This document shows, in pieces, positions 43,611 through 56,195 of a stretch of 64,000 nt of DNA. Under the pieces are notes generated by a model that was not told the DNA's origin, did no database searches, and saw nothing but the letters and a program-made list of their open reading frames with translations. The stretch spans positions 7,217,199-7,281,198 of the forward strand of contig JAJEKV010000050.1 of the NCBI GenBank assembly GCA_021234155.1, read 5' to 3'. The translations under genes and the position numbers were made by a program. This DNA comes from Isoetes taiwanensis. Lineage: Eukaryota > Streptophyta > Lycopodiopsida > Isoetales > Isoetaceae. Position 1 is the first letter of the stretch. Every line of letters begins with the position of its first letter.

Positions 43611-45770
43611 AGCTGAGCTCAGAAGCAGAGTGGACTTCAGAAATGCAAATCGCTTTTGTCTTGAAATTTGTAAAAAGATAAAAACTACCTAACAGCTGCC
43701 ATCAATTAGTAGAAAAGAAGGTAATTTCCAGTTACCAGTCAATGCTGATGAAATTGAGTCAATAAAGTTGGGCATGTTAGAAATTTAATTGGGGATGTTA
43801 TAAATTTAAATATCCAAATCATGCAAAAAATGCAATGTGATCCTAGCTGGAATTTTGGCAAGCTAGCATGTTTCCATCGGCCTAGCCTAACCTGACTGCA
43901 AAAAACTGGGCCGAAGTTCGAGGTCGAAAGAACAAAGAATAGAATAGAACATAAGGAACGCTACCCTGATAGGAGTACCCAGTGGTGGGGAAAGTTTTCA
44001 GTGGTGTAGTAGAAATTCTTAATTACAAACTTAGCATATTACAAGAAAGTAGTTCGGTGTCACTGGCACCGCATTCATGGTGTTCAGTAAATTGTGCAAA
44101 TTCAAAATTTAAATTTGTTCTCCCTTAGGGTATGGTCGCCGTGTTTCGCGCACTTAAGAGGCAAACTAAAAAATGGAGGCACGGTCAAAGTCAAAATTGG
44201 TTAAAAACATGTTTTTGATACCTAATGTGTTTGCATTTTCAATAAAAAAAAAATCGTCCCGATTCGACATATCTACAAAAGGTTAGAGTAGGCGGAAGAG
44301 GAGGGTCTTAATGGCCCCTCCGTGGGGAGTCCCCTTCCTAAAGACGCAGGGGATTTCCATCCACTTCTTTGAAGTTTTGCAAGATATTTAAAAGGCAAAC
44401 GTGGGAGATATCTACATCAAGAAAAAGCCTTTCAAATAGCTTTTAAATGCACGTGTCCATATGCCAAACAGAGATGTGAAAGAGAAGTTATGACACTTTT
44501 AGTGAGGAGCCCATAAATCGTGGGGGATGGGCCCATAAACTGTGGTGGATGGGCCTTGTTATCATATCATTAAATCTTAGCCATTGATTTTTTATTTTAA
44601 CGGCCGCAACATATGTTCAAAGGGAGGGGGGTGAGTGATCACAGGTCTATGCGCGAAGGAAGGCAACCATACTCTAAAACGACATAACATGGCTAACAGG
44701 TAAATCAGAACTTCCATATTCATAAACCTGTTTGGTGCTAGAAATAAATTAGTTGAGAGATTCTGCAAATGCAGCACATAACCAATGGAATTGCACATTT
44801 GGCACTTAGAAAATGTATTATATTACAAACAATCTTGTGTTAGTTATAGCAAAATCATTATGCCTGGAATGATTCGATGTGAAGCTACAAATATAAATAT
44901 TATTGCCCAGAGTAAAACCCAAGCAAAATGGCAATCCAACATCAAGCATGGGCAATCGCTTTAACAGAATACAGACAACCAATGCCAAGGGCTATAACTT
45001 TCTCCAACATGCCAATGATAACAAATTCATGGTATATGTATGCAACATCCTCTAAATTAAGTTTATGTTATCTGTGGTGACATGGAATTTATTTTCATGC
45101 GATTAAATGCAAAGAGGATCCCAAGAGACTGAAGGAAGATATCAGAGCCAAGACCGAGAGATCTCAAACTACTTCCAGATGAATACTGAAGAGATTGGAG
45201 CAATAAACTAAGCTTGCCCTATCTTTGGCCCGATAAAAATATGATATGTTAGACAAAAATTTTGTGAAAATCATGGAAAGCACATGTTCAAGACACTTCC
45301 CAAAGGAAGTTTGCAATTTTATTGTATCTAGATTATTGCAATTTGGCAAGCATTTAAACTAACATTTCAAAGGAATTTACAGGCTCTCCATTATGAATGA
45401 TGCTAAGCATAAGCAGAAGCATTACATCCGCGAAATATCATCTTCCTTCAACAGAATATCTAGCTTCTTTGAACAAACCTTCTAGTACAGAAGGTAGCTG
45501 AATCAAAATTATGGACAAAACAAAGGCTATATTGCAGTAGCACCATATATATGTGATTTTACTTTCTCAAAAACTTCACGCTAAGTGTAAAATTGTTTTC
45601 ATTTTTTGTTACAACAACACCTTCTGAACTCTGTTATTTCTATTTCATTAATATAGTGAAGTTGCTCAACCTTGAATTGAAAGCAACTGTATCCAGCTGG
45701 AAAAACAAACAATAGTTTAATTAATTCCCACAATTAACCATATCTTCCCTAACGACATGCTGAAAACAAA
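43611..45770. other. Region upstream of the BAHD gene, no gene seen
   Basis: Likely BAHD promoter next to 43611; beyond it AT-rich sequence with only short frames. A 9-nt A-run at 44244-44253. No repeats recognised elsewhere in the window. Confidence 0.4.
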
Positions 45771-45838
45771 CCTCTGCTTGCTTCTGTAGGAATTTTACAT
45801 ACTCCATCGCCTCCTCAAGCATTTTAATAGTGTTAGTT
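45771..45838 (-). pseudogene. Isolated bHLH helix-2 exon
   Basis: On the minus strand the short stretch encodes IKMLEEAMEYVKFLQKQAE followed directly by a GT splice donor. This is the second helix of a plant bHLH domain (MLEEAxxYVKFLQ). The basic region and helix 1 are not found within 2 kb, and in-frame TAA lies just before it, so it is a relic or a stray exon. The 5' part of this exon is repeated at about 47634. Confidence 0.55.
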
Positions 45839-45965
45839 TACTGCAAGGTTTAATCAAAATTCAGTATTTCTTGAGAAAAGTTGAAAATAAGGAGAGGATA
45901 TGCTTATTGATCGGTTGCTTATATTCCAAATTGGGAATAATTTCATGGAGTTTTTTAATCCTCTC
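45814..45965. repeat. Left copy of a 150-165-bp tandem duplication
   Basis: From CTCAAGCATTT to TTTTTTAATCCTCTC. The same sequence with about 10% differences is at 47634-47785, immediately after the solo LTR. It includes the start of the bHLH-like exon and its upstream intron. Confidence 0.85.
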
Positions 45966-47628
45966 TTCAGGACGCCCCCTACTCATATACGGTGCACTCA
46001 CCGATACAAACAGAGTTCATCCCCCATACCACCTCTATGCTAATATAGGGCCCTCCACGACAATTTTGAACCTTGAAGAGTTCCAAAGGGGGAAGAATGA
46101 AGGGGTCCTTTACCCTGCCTTCCTCGTGGCCTACCTAGTCATAAGCGTAAACATACATGTCGAAGTAGTACATACATCAACATCATATGACCATCAATGG
46201 CGGATGGTCCTCCACATATCTGCATAGACAAAGATCAACACATCACATAGGGAATCCTACCCAAGGCTCGCACACGGGGGATGGACCGACAAGCTTGGGT
46301 CTCCGTGAGGTCATTGCGCATGCATTCATGGCAATGGATTTGGCCGGCATAAGAACATGGCTTCGGTTGTCCACTCCATCCGCCCCTCCCCATACACTTT
46401 GCGCAGTAGGTGAAAAGTGTTGGGACTGATCAGAAGCTCACGGGTGCATAGCCAAAGGGGCTATTCCCGGGTTGCATCTCCCCCCCCGATGGAGCGGTGT
46501 AGGGATCACTCCCTCCGAGATCTACATCTTGACTCAAGGTGACTAGAGGGCCACCGCCTCTTATTCGACCGAACCCACTGGAAGGTGAACCCCACCCCAC
46601 GGCAATGAGCCCATGCCTTGCCCGCACTTCGCTGGCAAGCCATTAGACCTAGTCACAATGATCCCCAGAGCACTAACACACCATAGGGATCGCTCAAGAG
46701 TCGAAACATGAACCTCCTTCTTAGCCACCTGCCCCTTCACCCACAACCAGTGTGGTTCTTGTACACACAGTGTCGAATCTATAGTGTGCTAGAGAGGCTA
46801 ATCTAGGAGCATCTACTACCAAGCTTTTAGGTCTCTACCCCCTTCCCAATACAAGGAGTTCATAGAGATACATCATCCATATACATCACGGAAGAACTAA
46901 AGAACAAGATCTAATCTATATCATAGAGTTAGGTTCTTTAGTTAGAGTCCGGGTATCTAGAGATCTAGAAGGTCTATGGGCAATTTAATAGGCTAAACCC
47001 TCTTTTGTTCTATGACTAAAAGAGGGTTTAAGCTATTAAATTGCCTAAATACCCGATCCTTGAGTTCCTCCTCCTCGACCTGAAGTTCGACCATCCCCAA
47101 AATGCTCGAATCAAGGAAAACTAATGATGCGATTCTCTCATGCCTGATGCAGGGAGGCGGTTTTGGCTCTTGAGGCAGCCAAAACAGAGCTCTAAAACCC
47201 TAGAAACGAAAAAATGGGCAAGTTAGGGTTTCCTCCCAAATAGACATGGGGTGGCTAGGGTTTCCAATTATCCCTTTTGGCATGTGGGATAATTGCACTT
47301 GCCTTTAATGGCTAGGTGGCAAAATGTGCCCACATGGAAAGGTGTGCCCACATTAATGTGCATATTGGTAAAGGTGCACATTAATTGCACACTTGGGTAT
47401 GGCCCACTTGGCATAAAGTGTCCACATGGGAAAATGTGCACCTAGATAAATGTGCACATGGTTAAATGTGCACATTAATAAATGCACACTCCTTGCAAGT
47501 TGCCCCCTAGGGGCTACCCACCTGGCTACACGCCGGCCGTACATCGCCGGGTCGGTGGCGGCGGTGTACGCTGCGATTTGAGGCAAGACAAAGATACGCC
47601 CCGACCTTATAATCGTTGGAACGTCACA
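45966..47628 (-). repeat. Solo LTR of the Lt1/Lt3 family
   Basis: 1663 bp, ending GGAACGTCACA-like (TGGAACGTCACA) at 47628. TSD CTCTC at 45961-45965 and 47629-47633. No interior is attached. Internal landmarks match Lt1: the ACTCCATCCGCCCCTCC motif, telo-boxes near 47225 and 47262, and a diverged copy of the outer GC-rich hairpin near 47530. Confidence 0.88.
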
Positions 47629-47633
47629 CTCTC

Positions 47634-47785
47634 ACTCAAGCATTTCAGTATTGTTAGTTTACTGCAAGGTTTAATCAAAATTTAGTATTTCTTGAGTTAA
47701 TTTGAAAATAAGGAGAAGATATCTTATTGATCAATTGCTTATATTCCATCCTGGGAACAATTTCATGGAGTTTTTTAATCTCTCA
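47634..47785. repeat. Right copy of the tandem duplication
   Basis: Begins ACTCAAGCATTT directly after the TSD and ends TTTTTTAATCTCTC. Confidence 0.85.
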
Positions 47786-48138
47786 CCGGGCTAGCTCCTT
47801 CGAATCTGATCCACATTAATAGGTCTCGAGCAGTAGATTAAGAACCGAGCTGAATAAAACAAGGGTTCGCTCTGTAACAACCCTGAACAACTAGATTGAA
47901 TTGGAATATACTAGTTAGAGATTTACTCTGAAGCTTATTGGATTACTGATTCGAATAGTTTACTCTCTCTACAACATTGCCGGAGTGTGTGGCAAATCCA
48001 TGTTTTGGTCGAAATTGAGATGAGAAATTGAACTGCTCTATTGGTAAAGATGCCTGAGGAGGCAGCCATAATCCTTGATCGATTACATCTATGTTACACC
48101 ACCCACAATACTCCTTTTGCACTCCTTTGCCCCAAGAG
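47786..48138. other. Spacer, no gene seen
   Basis: No supported frame between the tandem duplication and the MITE. Confidence 0.4.
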
Positions 48139-48141
48139 TAA

Positions 48142-48327
48142 GGGTGCTTTCCCATGGGCAGAAAACCTCCGTGTTTCCCTTGGTCCGGTCTCGCTATTCC
48201 GATGTTCCCATGATCTAAGAACCTGAGTGGCTGAGGTTAAGAATCTCATTTCGAAAGTAATCTCGACGATTACTTTTGGACCTGGATCTGACCTCATCCA
48301 GGTCCGTTCGTCCACGGGAAAGCACCC
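48142..48327. mobile_element. Tourist-like (PIF/Harbinger) MITE
   Basis: 186 bp with terminal inverted repeats GGGTGCTTTCCC and GGGAAAGCACCC, and 3-bp target duplications TAA (48139-48141 and 48328-48330), the size and preference of PIF/Harbinger. The interior contains two further hairpins: AAAGTAATC with GATTACTTT (about 48256-48278) and GACCTGGA with TCCAGGTC (about 48280-48305). Confidence 0.82.
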
Positions 48328-48330
48328 TAA

Positions 48331-51300
48331 TCCATGAACAAAATCCCCTCAATGGTTTGACAGATGAAACAATGAATCATTCATAGCTCCTGTGTGGCGA
48401 AGTTCAAAGAAGAAGAAGATGTAATCGAGGAAAGGAACGACAATATTGCATATTGCTAAAAAAATTCGGAGAAGAGGTCGCAGCTGCCATTGGAAGGCCA
48501 CGTGGAATTTTGGCGATTTTTCATTCAATCCAATTGGACTTAAGGTGGACTTTCACCTCCAGCAATTTTATATATGTCAAGGACCCAAAAATTGTACAAA
48601 CAATAGTCGGATTTTTAATGTATCAGAAACGAGGTGCACCTTCCACTACTACAATCGTCGGATCAGTCAATCCTATAGTCCAAACTGTATGTTGGGCCCC
48701 CTGGGCACCTCTCGTTTTGCTTATGGTCATTGTGTTTGGGGGCGACTATAATTCCGAAATATGAAATACGAGTTCCTCTTTGTCTTCGCATCGTCGTTAG
48801 CGTTCTACCCATATCTCTTGTTTTCTAGAATAAATAAAGAAACAGTAAATGTATGAATGTTGCTCTGATCTCACTTTGCTAATCATTTCTATTTTCTCAT
48901 TCAAGCTATAAATTGTCTGCCTTGCTACAAAGCTAAAGGAGCAGCACTTCTACATGCAAGAGAGAATCATCTACTTACTTAAAATGCTTTTGAGGACTTT
49001 TTTCCCTGCCGCTGATATCATCGATGAATAGCCATTTTCTAGACAAAAAGGGAAATTTTGTGATGTTTTACAACTTCCAGCACATTTGTTCTTTTGTCCA
49101 CTCGGGGCTAGGGTTTGAGCCATTTATTGAGGGAGGGTGCTAGGGTTTGGGCCGTTTTGAAGTGTTGTAATGCCACTCCAGAATAGCTATTTATACATCT
49201 CCATTCAAAAATGCAGAGGCGATTCTCAAGCTAGAGGGCATTTTTTTCATTGGCAGCAGATTGATCGGGCCTGGGAAAATGGCTCTGAGCCGTGATTAAA
49301 AATGGCCGAATGAGGAGGAGTTTAAGATTTCTAAATTCTTCATCTGCGATTTTTAGAGTATGTAGATGCTCCAATGCTTCATCTTCATGGCATGCTAACT
49401 GCTGTAGTAAAAGGGGAATTTGTTTGTGGTATTTAGAACACAAAGCAAGGTTTGGATTGCAAAGGTAACAGTGTAAAATGCAATCTCATGTATAATTCTT
49501 TCTTTCTATTTTGATGTTGTTAATTTCATTGCTGGAAATCATTAACAACTCACTGCACTGTTTGTGGTAATCGATACTCACTAACATGTTGGTTTTCCTG
49601 GCTTAGGACATCTGTTTGCACATTCAGCCGCGAGTTTACTTGCTTTCTATTCCCTTATAACTGCTCAGCAAAGCTTTGAGCCAATAAATGTCAAACAAAG
49701 GTTGAACATGCATCTTTATGACAGGTAAGGCTATCTCATATTTAACCATTCTTGTAAAAGATTCTATGCACAAAACATCAAAGTCTGTTAGAAGAGAAAC
49801 AATCTCAAACTCAAATAAAGATCGAAGGTATGAGGGACCGTAAGGTATAGAGGAGGTAACCGAGAGTAGAAGCAGTGGAGCCAAGGAGCAACATGACAAC
49901 AAAGAGGTATGGTAAAGACAACCAAACAAGCAATGGACACCAACCATGAATAAATGGGAAAAAAAACAGCATGAGGCCCAACTAACCAGTGCAAACAGAG
50001 CGCAACCAAAACCAACGCAACAAAATAGATCAGTCGGACTATAAAGCAATGAAGAATCAGCTAAAATAACATATATGAGCAATGGAATTGAAGAAGCAAA
50101 AGAACCACACAGATAAAGGGAAAATCTAGTGACGAACATAGCCTAAATGATAGAAGGCTAGAACACTAAGATAAAGACACAGAATAATATCTCAAGAAAG
50201 AGCTAATGATGATAAGTTAAAAAAGTGGTGCTTCAGTAAAGGACAAGGAATATAAGGTGACTCCCCATACATATAGCCTGAACATAATCAAAAGCGTGAT
50301 GAGAACTAAAAGAACCAAAATGGAGCCATAGGGGATAAAAGATGACCCATCAAACTGATGAAGCAAGGAAATACCAGGGACCAGCAAGACACAAGAAACG
50401 AGTGTTATACAGGGAACCAAACAATAACATAGAAAATGATACTAACAAAGCAAAGTGATAAAAATAGACTCTAATAAATCGGGTAACCTGGATAAAGACA
50501 AATACAAGGATAAGAAAGCACGAATGTCTAACTCACAAGGCCAATAGAACAAGTAAAACTGAAAGTCAAGAAGATCAGCAATAAAACTATGAGCAATGAA
50601 ACAACAAAGCCAAACACGAATAATAAGACCAAAAGAACAACCCAAAAACAAATGAACCGAATCAATCAGCCATGGAGCAAGCAAAGCAAGCTGACACAAA
50701 TATGATTAAAGGCGATAGAAACTGGCCGCTAGACATAGAAGGGCGAGAGGGACAAATTGGGCAATTGGAATAAACAACAACTGAAAGAGTCTGATAGAAA
50801 AAACTCCAAGAAGGAAAGTGTCAGATGGCCAACCTTGGAGGAATAAGGTGGAAGTGAGTAAGAAAAAGCACAACATGAACTATGGAAGCAAATGGAGCAC
50901 AAAGGGTTCGAAAAACTTTTTAGCCTTACCAGATAATTTGCCGCCTATAGATAATACGTACCGGATTTAATATAGAACAAGACTCGGATATACCGGATTT
51001 TACATTAAACTATGTTATTTTGTACTGGAATTTTACGGGCATCCAAAAATCTAAACTGGACATTTTGAATTCCAACCGGAATTTTAAGGGCCTACCCCCA
51101 CTTTTTCGAACCCTGAAGCAGAAGTGCGGGAGTCTATAGGAAGAATCAAGACCATTGGAATAAGAAATAAGGCTACGATTATCCATCAAACATCATATAC
51201 ATGCTTGATAAAATACGTTTTCCAAAACTATAAAGAATACTCATGCATAAACCAACTAATGCAACATAAAACATGAAACATATCCATCAAATATCATTTA

Positions 51301-51469
51301 CATGCATGGTAAAATATGTTTTCCAAAACCATAAAGAATACTCACATATAACCCAACGCTAAACATCATGCCTAATGCGCATAACTTGTGCATGTCTATT
51401 GTAAATTATAGTTCTCCTGAGAAATCAAGCAAAATGAAGTTCTAAAAACATGCAACAATCAAACTCAAA
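48331..51469. other. Long stretch without a supported gene
   Basis: Two overlapping + frames at 48446-48764 and a minus frame at 49231-49443 (70 residues) encode nothing recognisable. From about 49780 to 50900 the + strand is strikingly poor in T, which opens long hydrophobic frames on the minus strand; these look compositional. No RNA gene seen. Confidence 0.4.
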
Positions 51470-51765
51470 ATATAAGAGTCCCTTCAGGCAAGTGGTCTCT
51501 GCAGCTTCCGGTTCTCGATGGCGCTCGGTTTGGACATGGACATGGAGCTCACTTCCTCCACCGAAGGTTAGGGTGCTTTTGTGGCAGGTGGTGCACCGCT
51601 GTATCAGGGTGAATGCCCTTGTGAGTCAGTTTAGGCTGGGTGTGAGCCCTCTCTGCCCTTGTTGTGGCCTTCATCATGAGACTGTGGAGCATTGTCTGGT
51701 TTTATGCCCTCACTTGCAGGCTGCCTGGGATTGGGTTAGGGTCCTGTTTCAACATGACGGGCGGC
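51470..51765 (+). pseudogene. LINE ORF2 fragment, zf-RVT domain
   Basis: Encodes VRVLLWQVVHRCIRVNALV, then CPCCGLHHETVEHCLVLCPHLQAAWDWV: the zinc-binding domain found after the RT in plant LINEs (zf-RVT). Cys and His ligands CxxC, H and C are present. Neither RT nor 3' tail is attached, so it is a short truncated copy. Confidence 0.82.
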
Positions 51766-51779
51766 ACGGAGAGAAGAAA

Positions 51780-53888
51780 ATGAATAAGGCAGTGAAAATA
51801 AACGAGATAAAAAAGGATTGAAGGCACATGGGTTTTAGGGCAGCTGTAATACCAACAAGAACTAAACTATATAAGAGACACATATAAACTATATAGAACT
51901 AGGAAAAACGAGTCCAACATCACCGTTGCTAAGCATATGAAACAAGGTGCTGCGCACGGAGGGTTGCCCTCCATGGCCGGAGGTTGAAGTGGTTTAAATA
52001 ATACTTGAAAGTCATGTTTTTACAATCAACCAAAATTGCTATTTTAAAACAGTCACATTTTGTGCATCCATGTTGCAGTTCATGTTGGCTTCTGGATTGG
52101 CGTCCATGTTGGGTCAATCCCTTGGGCGTAGAGGTGTTTCAGTTGTCTCGATAGACGGTAACTCCCCCCCAAATATGGCTTACAACTTTCATCGTACCGT
52201 GCTCTCCGAAGAGCAACCTTTGCAGAAGTGAATTGGCTAGGAATTCTTGTAGCTTGGAGGTATCCGGCTATAGGGGAACCAAGAACATAGAGAAGAAGAT
52301 TGCAAAGACAGGCCCCAAGGAGAGTATACATAATCAATGCCGCTAACTGCAGTCATGTCTTCTGCCCTTTAGCTTTAGAACAAAGTTTTGCCATTAGCCC
52401 ACTTCATGGAAAGTTGGCGCTAAATACCAAACCCACTAATTTCACAAACATTTTCAACCTCAAACCGGCAGAGCTTCTCGGGCACTAGCCCGTTGATCCA
52501 AGATAATTTGATGGTATCGATTATCTCAAATACGAAGTTTCGCCTTTGTAACTAGGCTAAAAACTTGCGGGAGATTGATCCTCACAAGCTTTGATTAGAA
52601 AGATTTAAAAGCATGTAATTCGTTTGCCTGCAAATGATCCCCGTCCAAGAACATGGATCGATTACGGACACCCGGTGTCTAGGGTAACCGCCTCGTTGAA
52701 GCTTGCAAAGCTTCCTTCAATTCCACCAAGAATCTTTCATCTTGAATAGCACCGGGTCCCCTTTCGATACAAATCTTTCTTGAATCGCTAATGGTAACGG
52801 ATCTAGAGCCATATAATCCAAAGACCATGCCCCCCCAAACGGCGGTTGGAGGCTTCGCCTCTTAGGGGTCACCATAGCCGATTTCTCTGTCTATATTGCC
52901 GTTATCCGATTCAAACATCAGTGGCCCACAAAGCAGGTGACCGCCAGTTTACAGGGAACAATAGGTTTGGAGCAGTCACCAGCATATCCTAGGTATATTG
53001 CAACATATATCTAGGATATGCCACAGACCCACATACGCGAGGGTTTGCCCCCTTAGGGGTAACACAAAAGAATTATGTTCTTTGTCCTTCCCATCACAAT
53101 TATTAAAGCATAGGTCCAAAGAACATAATGGGCGCTATAAAAAATAAATCTACAAATAAAAAGTAGTTCTTTTGCAGACGAAACTTGAAAGACTCACAGT
53201 GAGAACTAGCTTTGGCTATGGTTTTGCATGTTAGAAGCCAAGATGGAAGAAGCACCAGAAATCGACGTCATCTCCCATCTCCGGGTCTATTTTTTGGGGT
53301 CTTTTGGATAGGCTAAAATTGCAAGAAAAGGTTGTAGGCCCGGTAGGCTTGCTTGTGATTGCATTCATAGAATAGACCTTGATAACCAAGGTCAAGAGCC
53401 AAGATGTTGGCTTAAACTGCCACCCTAAACTGCTAGTTGTGTTTTACAATGACTAAACGTCCCACTTATTTAATGACCTTTGTTCCAAGTCACTTTTCGT
53501 GATAAAGGGATGAAACGTAATTAACAGCTTGCAAGTTTTCTATGGGATAGTGGAGTTTCATCTAGCCATGGACCCGATTCCATTTGTTACAAATACGATT
53601 AGAATAAGATGATAATAGAAATAATAATAATATGATACTTCATTTTAAGTACCAATATGTACAAAGAGAGTGTACACCGTTGATTTTTGTAATAATATAC
53701 AAAGAAAATTCTTACAGCTATAGACGCCTCATACTGGTTGGGCGTGGTTAACCCTGCTGAAAGACTACATATTTATCCAACAAGGGATGGAGCTAAAGGT
53801 GTTCAGTCTCAATATGAACTCCTTTAACATATACAAGCATATCTTTCAGCACCACGGGCACAATTGTCACTAAAATCTCGATGCATTG
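51780..53888. other. Spacer with inverted repeats, no gene seen
   Basis: Includes two hairpins: 52982-53021 (17-bp arms beginning GCATATCCTAG, one mismatch, 6-nt loop) and 53072-53084 paired with 53117-53129 (ATTATGTTCTTTG, perfect 13 bp). No supported frame. Confidence 0.5.
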
Positions 53889-53893
53889 GAAAG

Positions 53894-55573
53894 TGTGACG
53901 TCCCCACTGCATACTGATTGCACTCACACCGTATACAAACAGGAGTTCATCCCCATACCAGCTCCATGCTAATACAGGGCCCCTCCACGTATCACCGCAA
54001 CCTCGAAGAGTTCCAGTGGGGAAGAATGAAGGGTCCTTTACCTGCCTCCCTCGGGGCCTACCTAGGCTGCGAAGCGTAAACATACATGTCGGTAGTACAT
54101 ACATCAACATCATATAACCATCATCGAAGGATGGTTCTCCTCATATCTGCATAGACAAAGATCAAACACATCACATAGGGAATCCTACCCAAGGCTCGGA
54201 ACTTACGGGGATGGACTGACAAGCTTGGGTCTCCGCAGTTCATTCGCGGGGCCGAAATTCATGGCAATGGATTTGGTCGGCATAAGAACATGGCATTGGG
54301 TTGTCCACTCCATCCGCCCCTCCCATGCACACTTTGCGAGTAGGTTGAAAAGTGTTGGGACTCGATCAGAGGCCCGCCGGATGCATAGCCGGAGGGGCTA
54401 TTCCTCGGGTTACATCTCCCCGTGTCCGATGGGGCGGTAGGGATCACTCCCTCCGTAGATCTACATGCCGACTCAAGGTGACTAGAGGGCCACTGCCCTT
54501 ATTCGACTGAACCCACTGGAAAGTCATAAACACCACTTCACGGGTGTCGAGCCCATGCCTTGCCCGCACTCAGTGGCAAGCCATTGGACCTAGTCACAAT
54601 GATCCCCCAGACCTTACACACCGTGAGGGATCGCTCAAGAGTCGAACACTAACCTCCTTCTCGGCCCGGTCTGGCCCCTTCACCCACAACCAGGTGTGGT
54701 TCTTGTACACACGAATCTAATCTATAGTGTGCTAGAGAGGCTAATCTAGGAGCATCTCGCTACCAAGCTTTTAGGTCTCTACCCCCCTTCCCAATACAAG
54801 GAGTTCATAGAGATACATCATCCATATACATCACAGAAGAACTAAAGAACAAGATCTAATCTATATCATAGAGTTAGGTTCTTTAGTTAGAGTCTGGTAT
54901 CTAGAGATCTAGAGAGCTGCTATGGGCAATTTAATAGGCTAAACCTACCGATTCTATGTCTAGAAGATGGTTTAGGCTATTAAATTAACTAAATACCCGA
55001 TCCTTGGGTTGCTTCTCCCCCGACTGAGGCCAACCATCCCTGTGAACCGCTTCCGAATCAAGGGAAACTAATGGTGCCATTCTCTCGCACCCAGTTCTGG
55101 GAGGCGGTTTTGACTCTGAGCGCCCAAAAACAGAGCTCTAAAACCCTAGGAACGAAAATGGGCAAGTTAGGGTTCTCCTACTTAAATAGGCAAGGGGTTA
55201 GGCTAGGGTTTCCAATTATCCCCTTTAGGCATGTGGGATAATTGGGAATGGGCCCACTTGCCTTTAATAGCTAGGTGGCCAAATGTGCCCATATGGAAAT
55301 GTGTGTACCCAAATGTGCCCACATGGAAATGTGTGTATCTAAATGTGCCCACATGGAAATGTGTGCACCTAAATGTGCCCACATGGAAATGTGTGCACAT
55401 TAATAAATGTGCATGTGCACATTAATAAGAAATGCACATACCTAGCAAGTTGCCCCCTAGGGGCTACTAGCTGGCTACCGCCACGCCGTCGGCATCGCCG
55501 GGTGGCGGTAATGCAGATTGAAGCAAGATGCAAGATACGCCCCGGGACCGTGATACTATCTTTGAACGTCACA
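53894..55573 (-). repeat. 3' LTR of Lt3
   Basis: 1680 bp, TGTGACG to GAACGTCACA. A 30-bp unit containing ATGTGCCCACATGGAAATGT is repeated four to five times in tandem at 55279-55400, between the outer end and the TATA-like CTTAAATAG at about 55180. The outer GC-rich hairpin is TACCGCCAC with GTGGCGGTA (about 55476-55510). Telo-boxes flank the TATA as in Lt1. Confidence 0.88.
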
Positions 55574-55588
55574 TTCTCCCCACCTTTG
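55574..55588 (-). promoter_or_regulatory. Polypurine tract of Lt3
   Basis: Minus strand CAAAGGTGGGGAGAA directly before the 3' LTR; the primer for second-strand synthesis. Lt2 has the same motif at 29709-29722. Confidence 0.85.
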
Positions 55589-55689
55589 AAATGATGTCGT
55601 CGGCAAAGATCGGGGTCTCCCACCTTGAATCTTCCTAACCTGCCAATCAACCCGATGCATAATATATACTACTATAATACTTACACATT

Positions 55690-56195
55690 TATTACGATTA
55701 CCTTAAGGTAATATTTTTAAAATCATTATTACGCCATTACATTATCAAATAACTTGTCAATTCAGAACTTCTATTAAAACAAGGTACTTATTAGTCTCCT
55801 CGCTATCACAACATTTAGTTTATCACAATTTAACACTTTCATATACAATTATTATTTAAGGTACTCTTCATTCCTTGCAACACATTCTAACAAAATTTGT
55901 GTTGCAAGTCTTCGCACCTTAAAATCCTGCATTAATTTTACAATATCTATAATTACATACTTACTATCTTAATTATTAGAATTACTCTAAGGTAATGTTT
56001 AAGACATTAATGTACTATTTCATTATCCAATTAACTTATCACTTCATAACTTAATCCACGCAAGGTAATTATTAGCCTTACTTAATACAACATTTAAGTT
56101 TATCAAAGTTTATCAATTTCATACAAAATTTACACTTATTAGGTACTCTTCATCCCTTGCAACACATTATAACAAAATTTGTGTTGCAAGCCTTC
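55690..56195. repeat. Diverged tandem duplication, unit about 280 bp
   Basis: 55690-55920 and 55965-56195 share ATTAC-TAAGGTAAT, a middle ACAACATTTA part and the end GGTACTCTTCAT. Each ends with a perfect 11-bp hairpin, CTTGCAACACA with TGTGTTGCAAG. A partial third unit starts near 56805. Confidence 0.7.

Noticed and set aside
48446-48764. Two overlapping + frames of about 100 residues
   Set aside because: No recognisable domain, overlapping in two frames, and no splice or promoter support.
49636-50139. 167-residue hydrophobic minus-strand frame
   Set aside because: Lies in a T-poor block, so the opposite strand is T-rich and automatically Leu/Phe/Ser-rich; no family resemblance and no gene context.
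55203-55425. Repetitive Cys/Trp peptide frames on both strands
   Set aside because: They are translations of the 30-bp tandem repeat in the Lt3 LTR; unit length is a multiple of three, so the frame stays open by chance.
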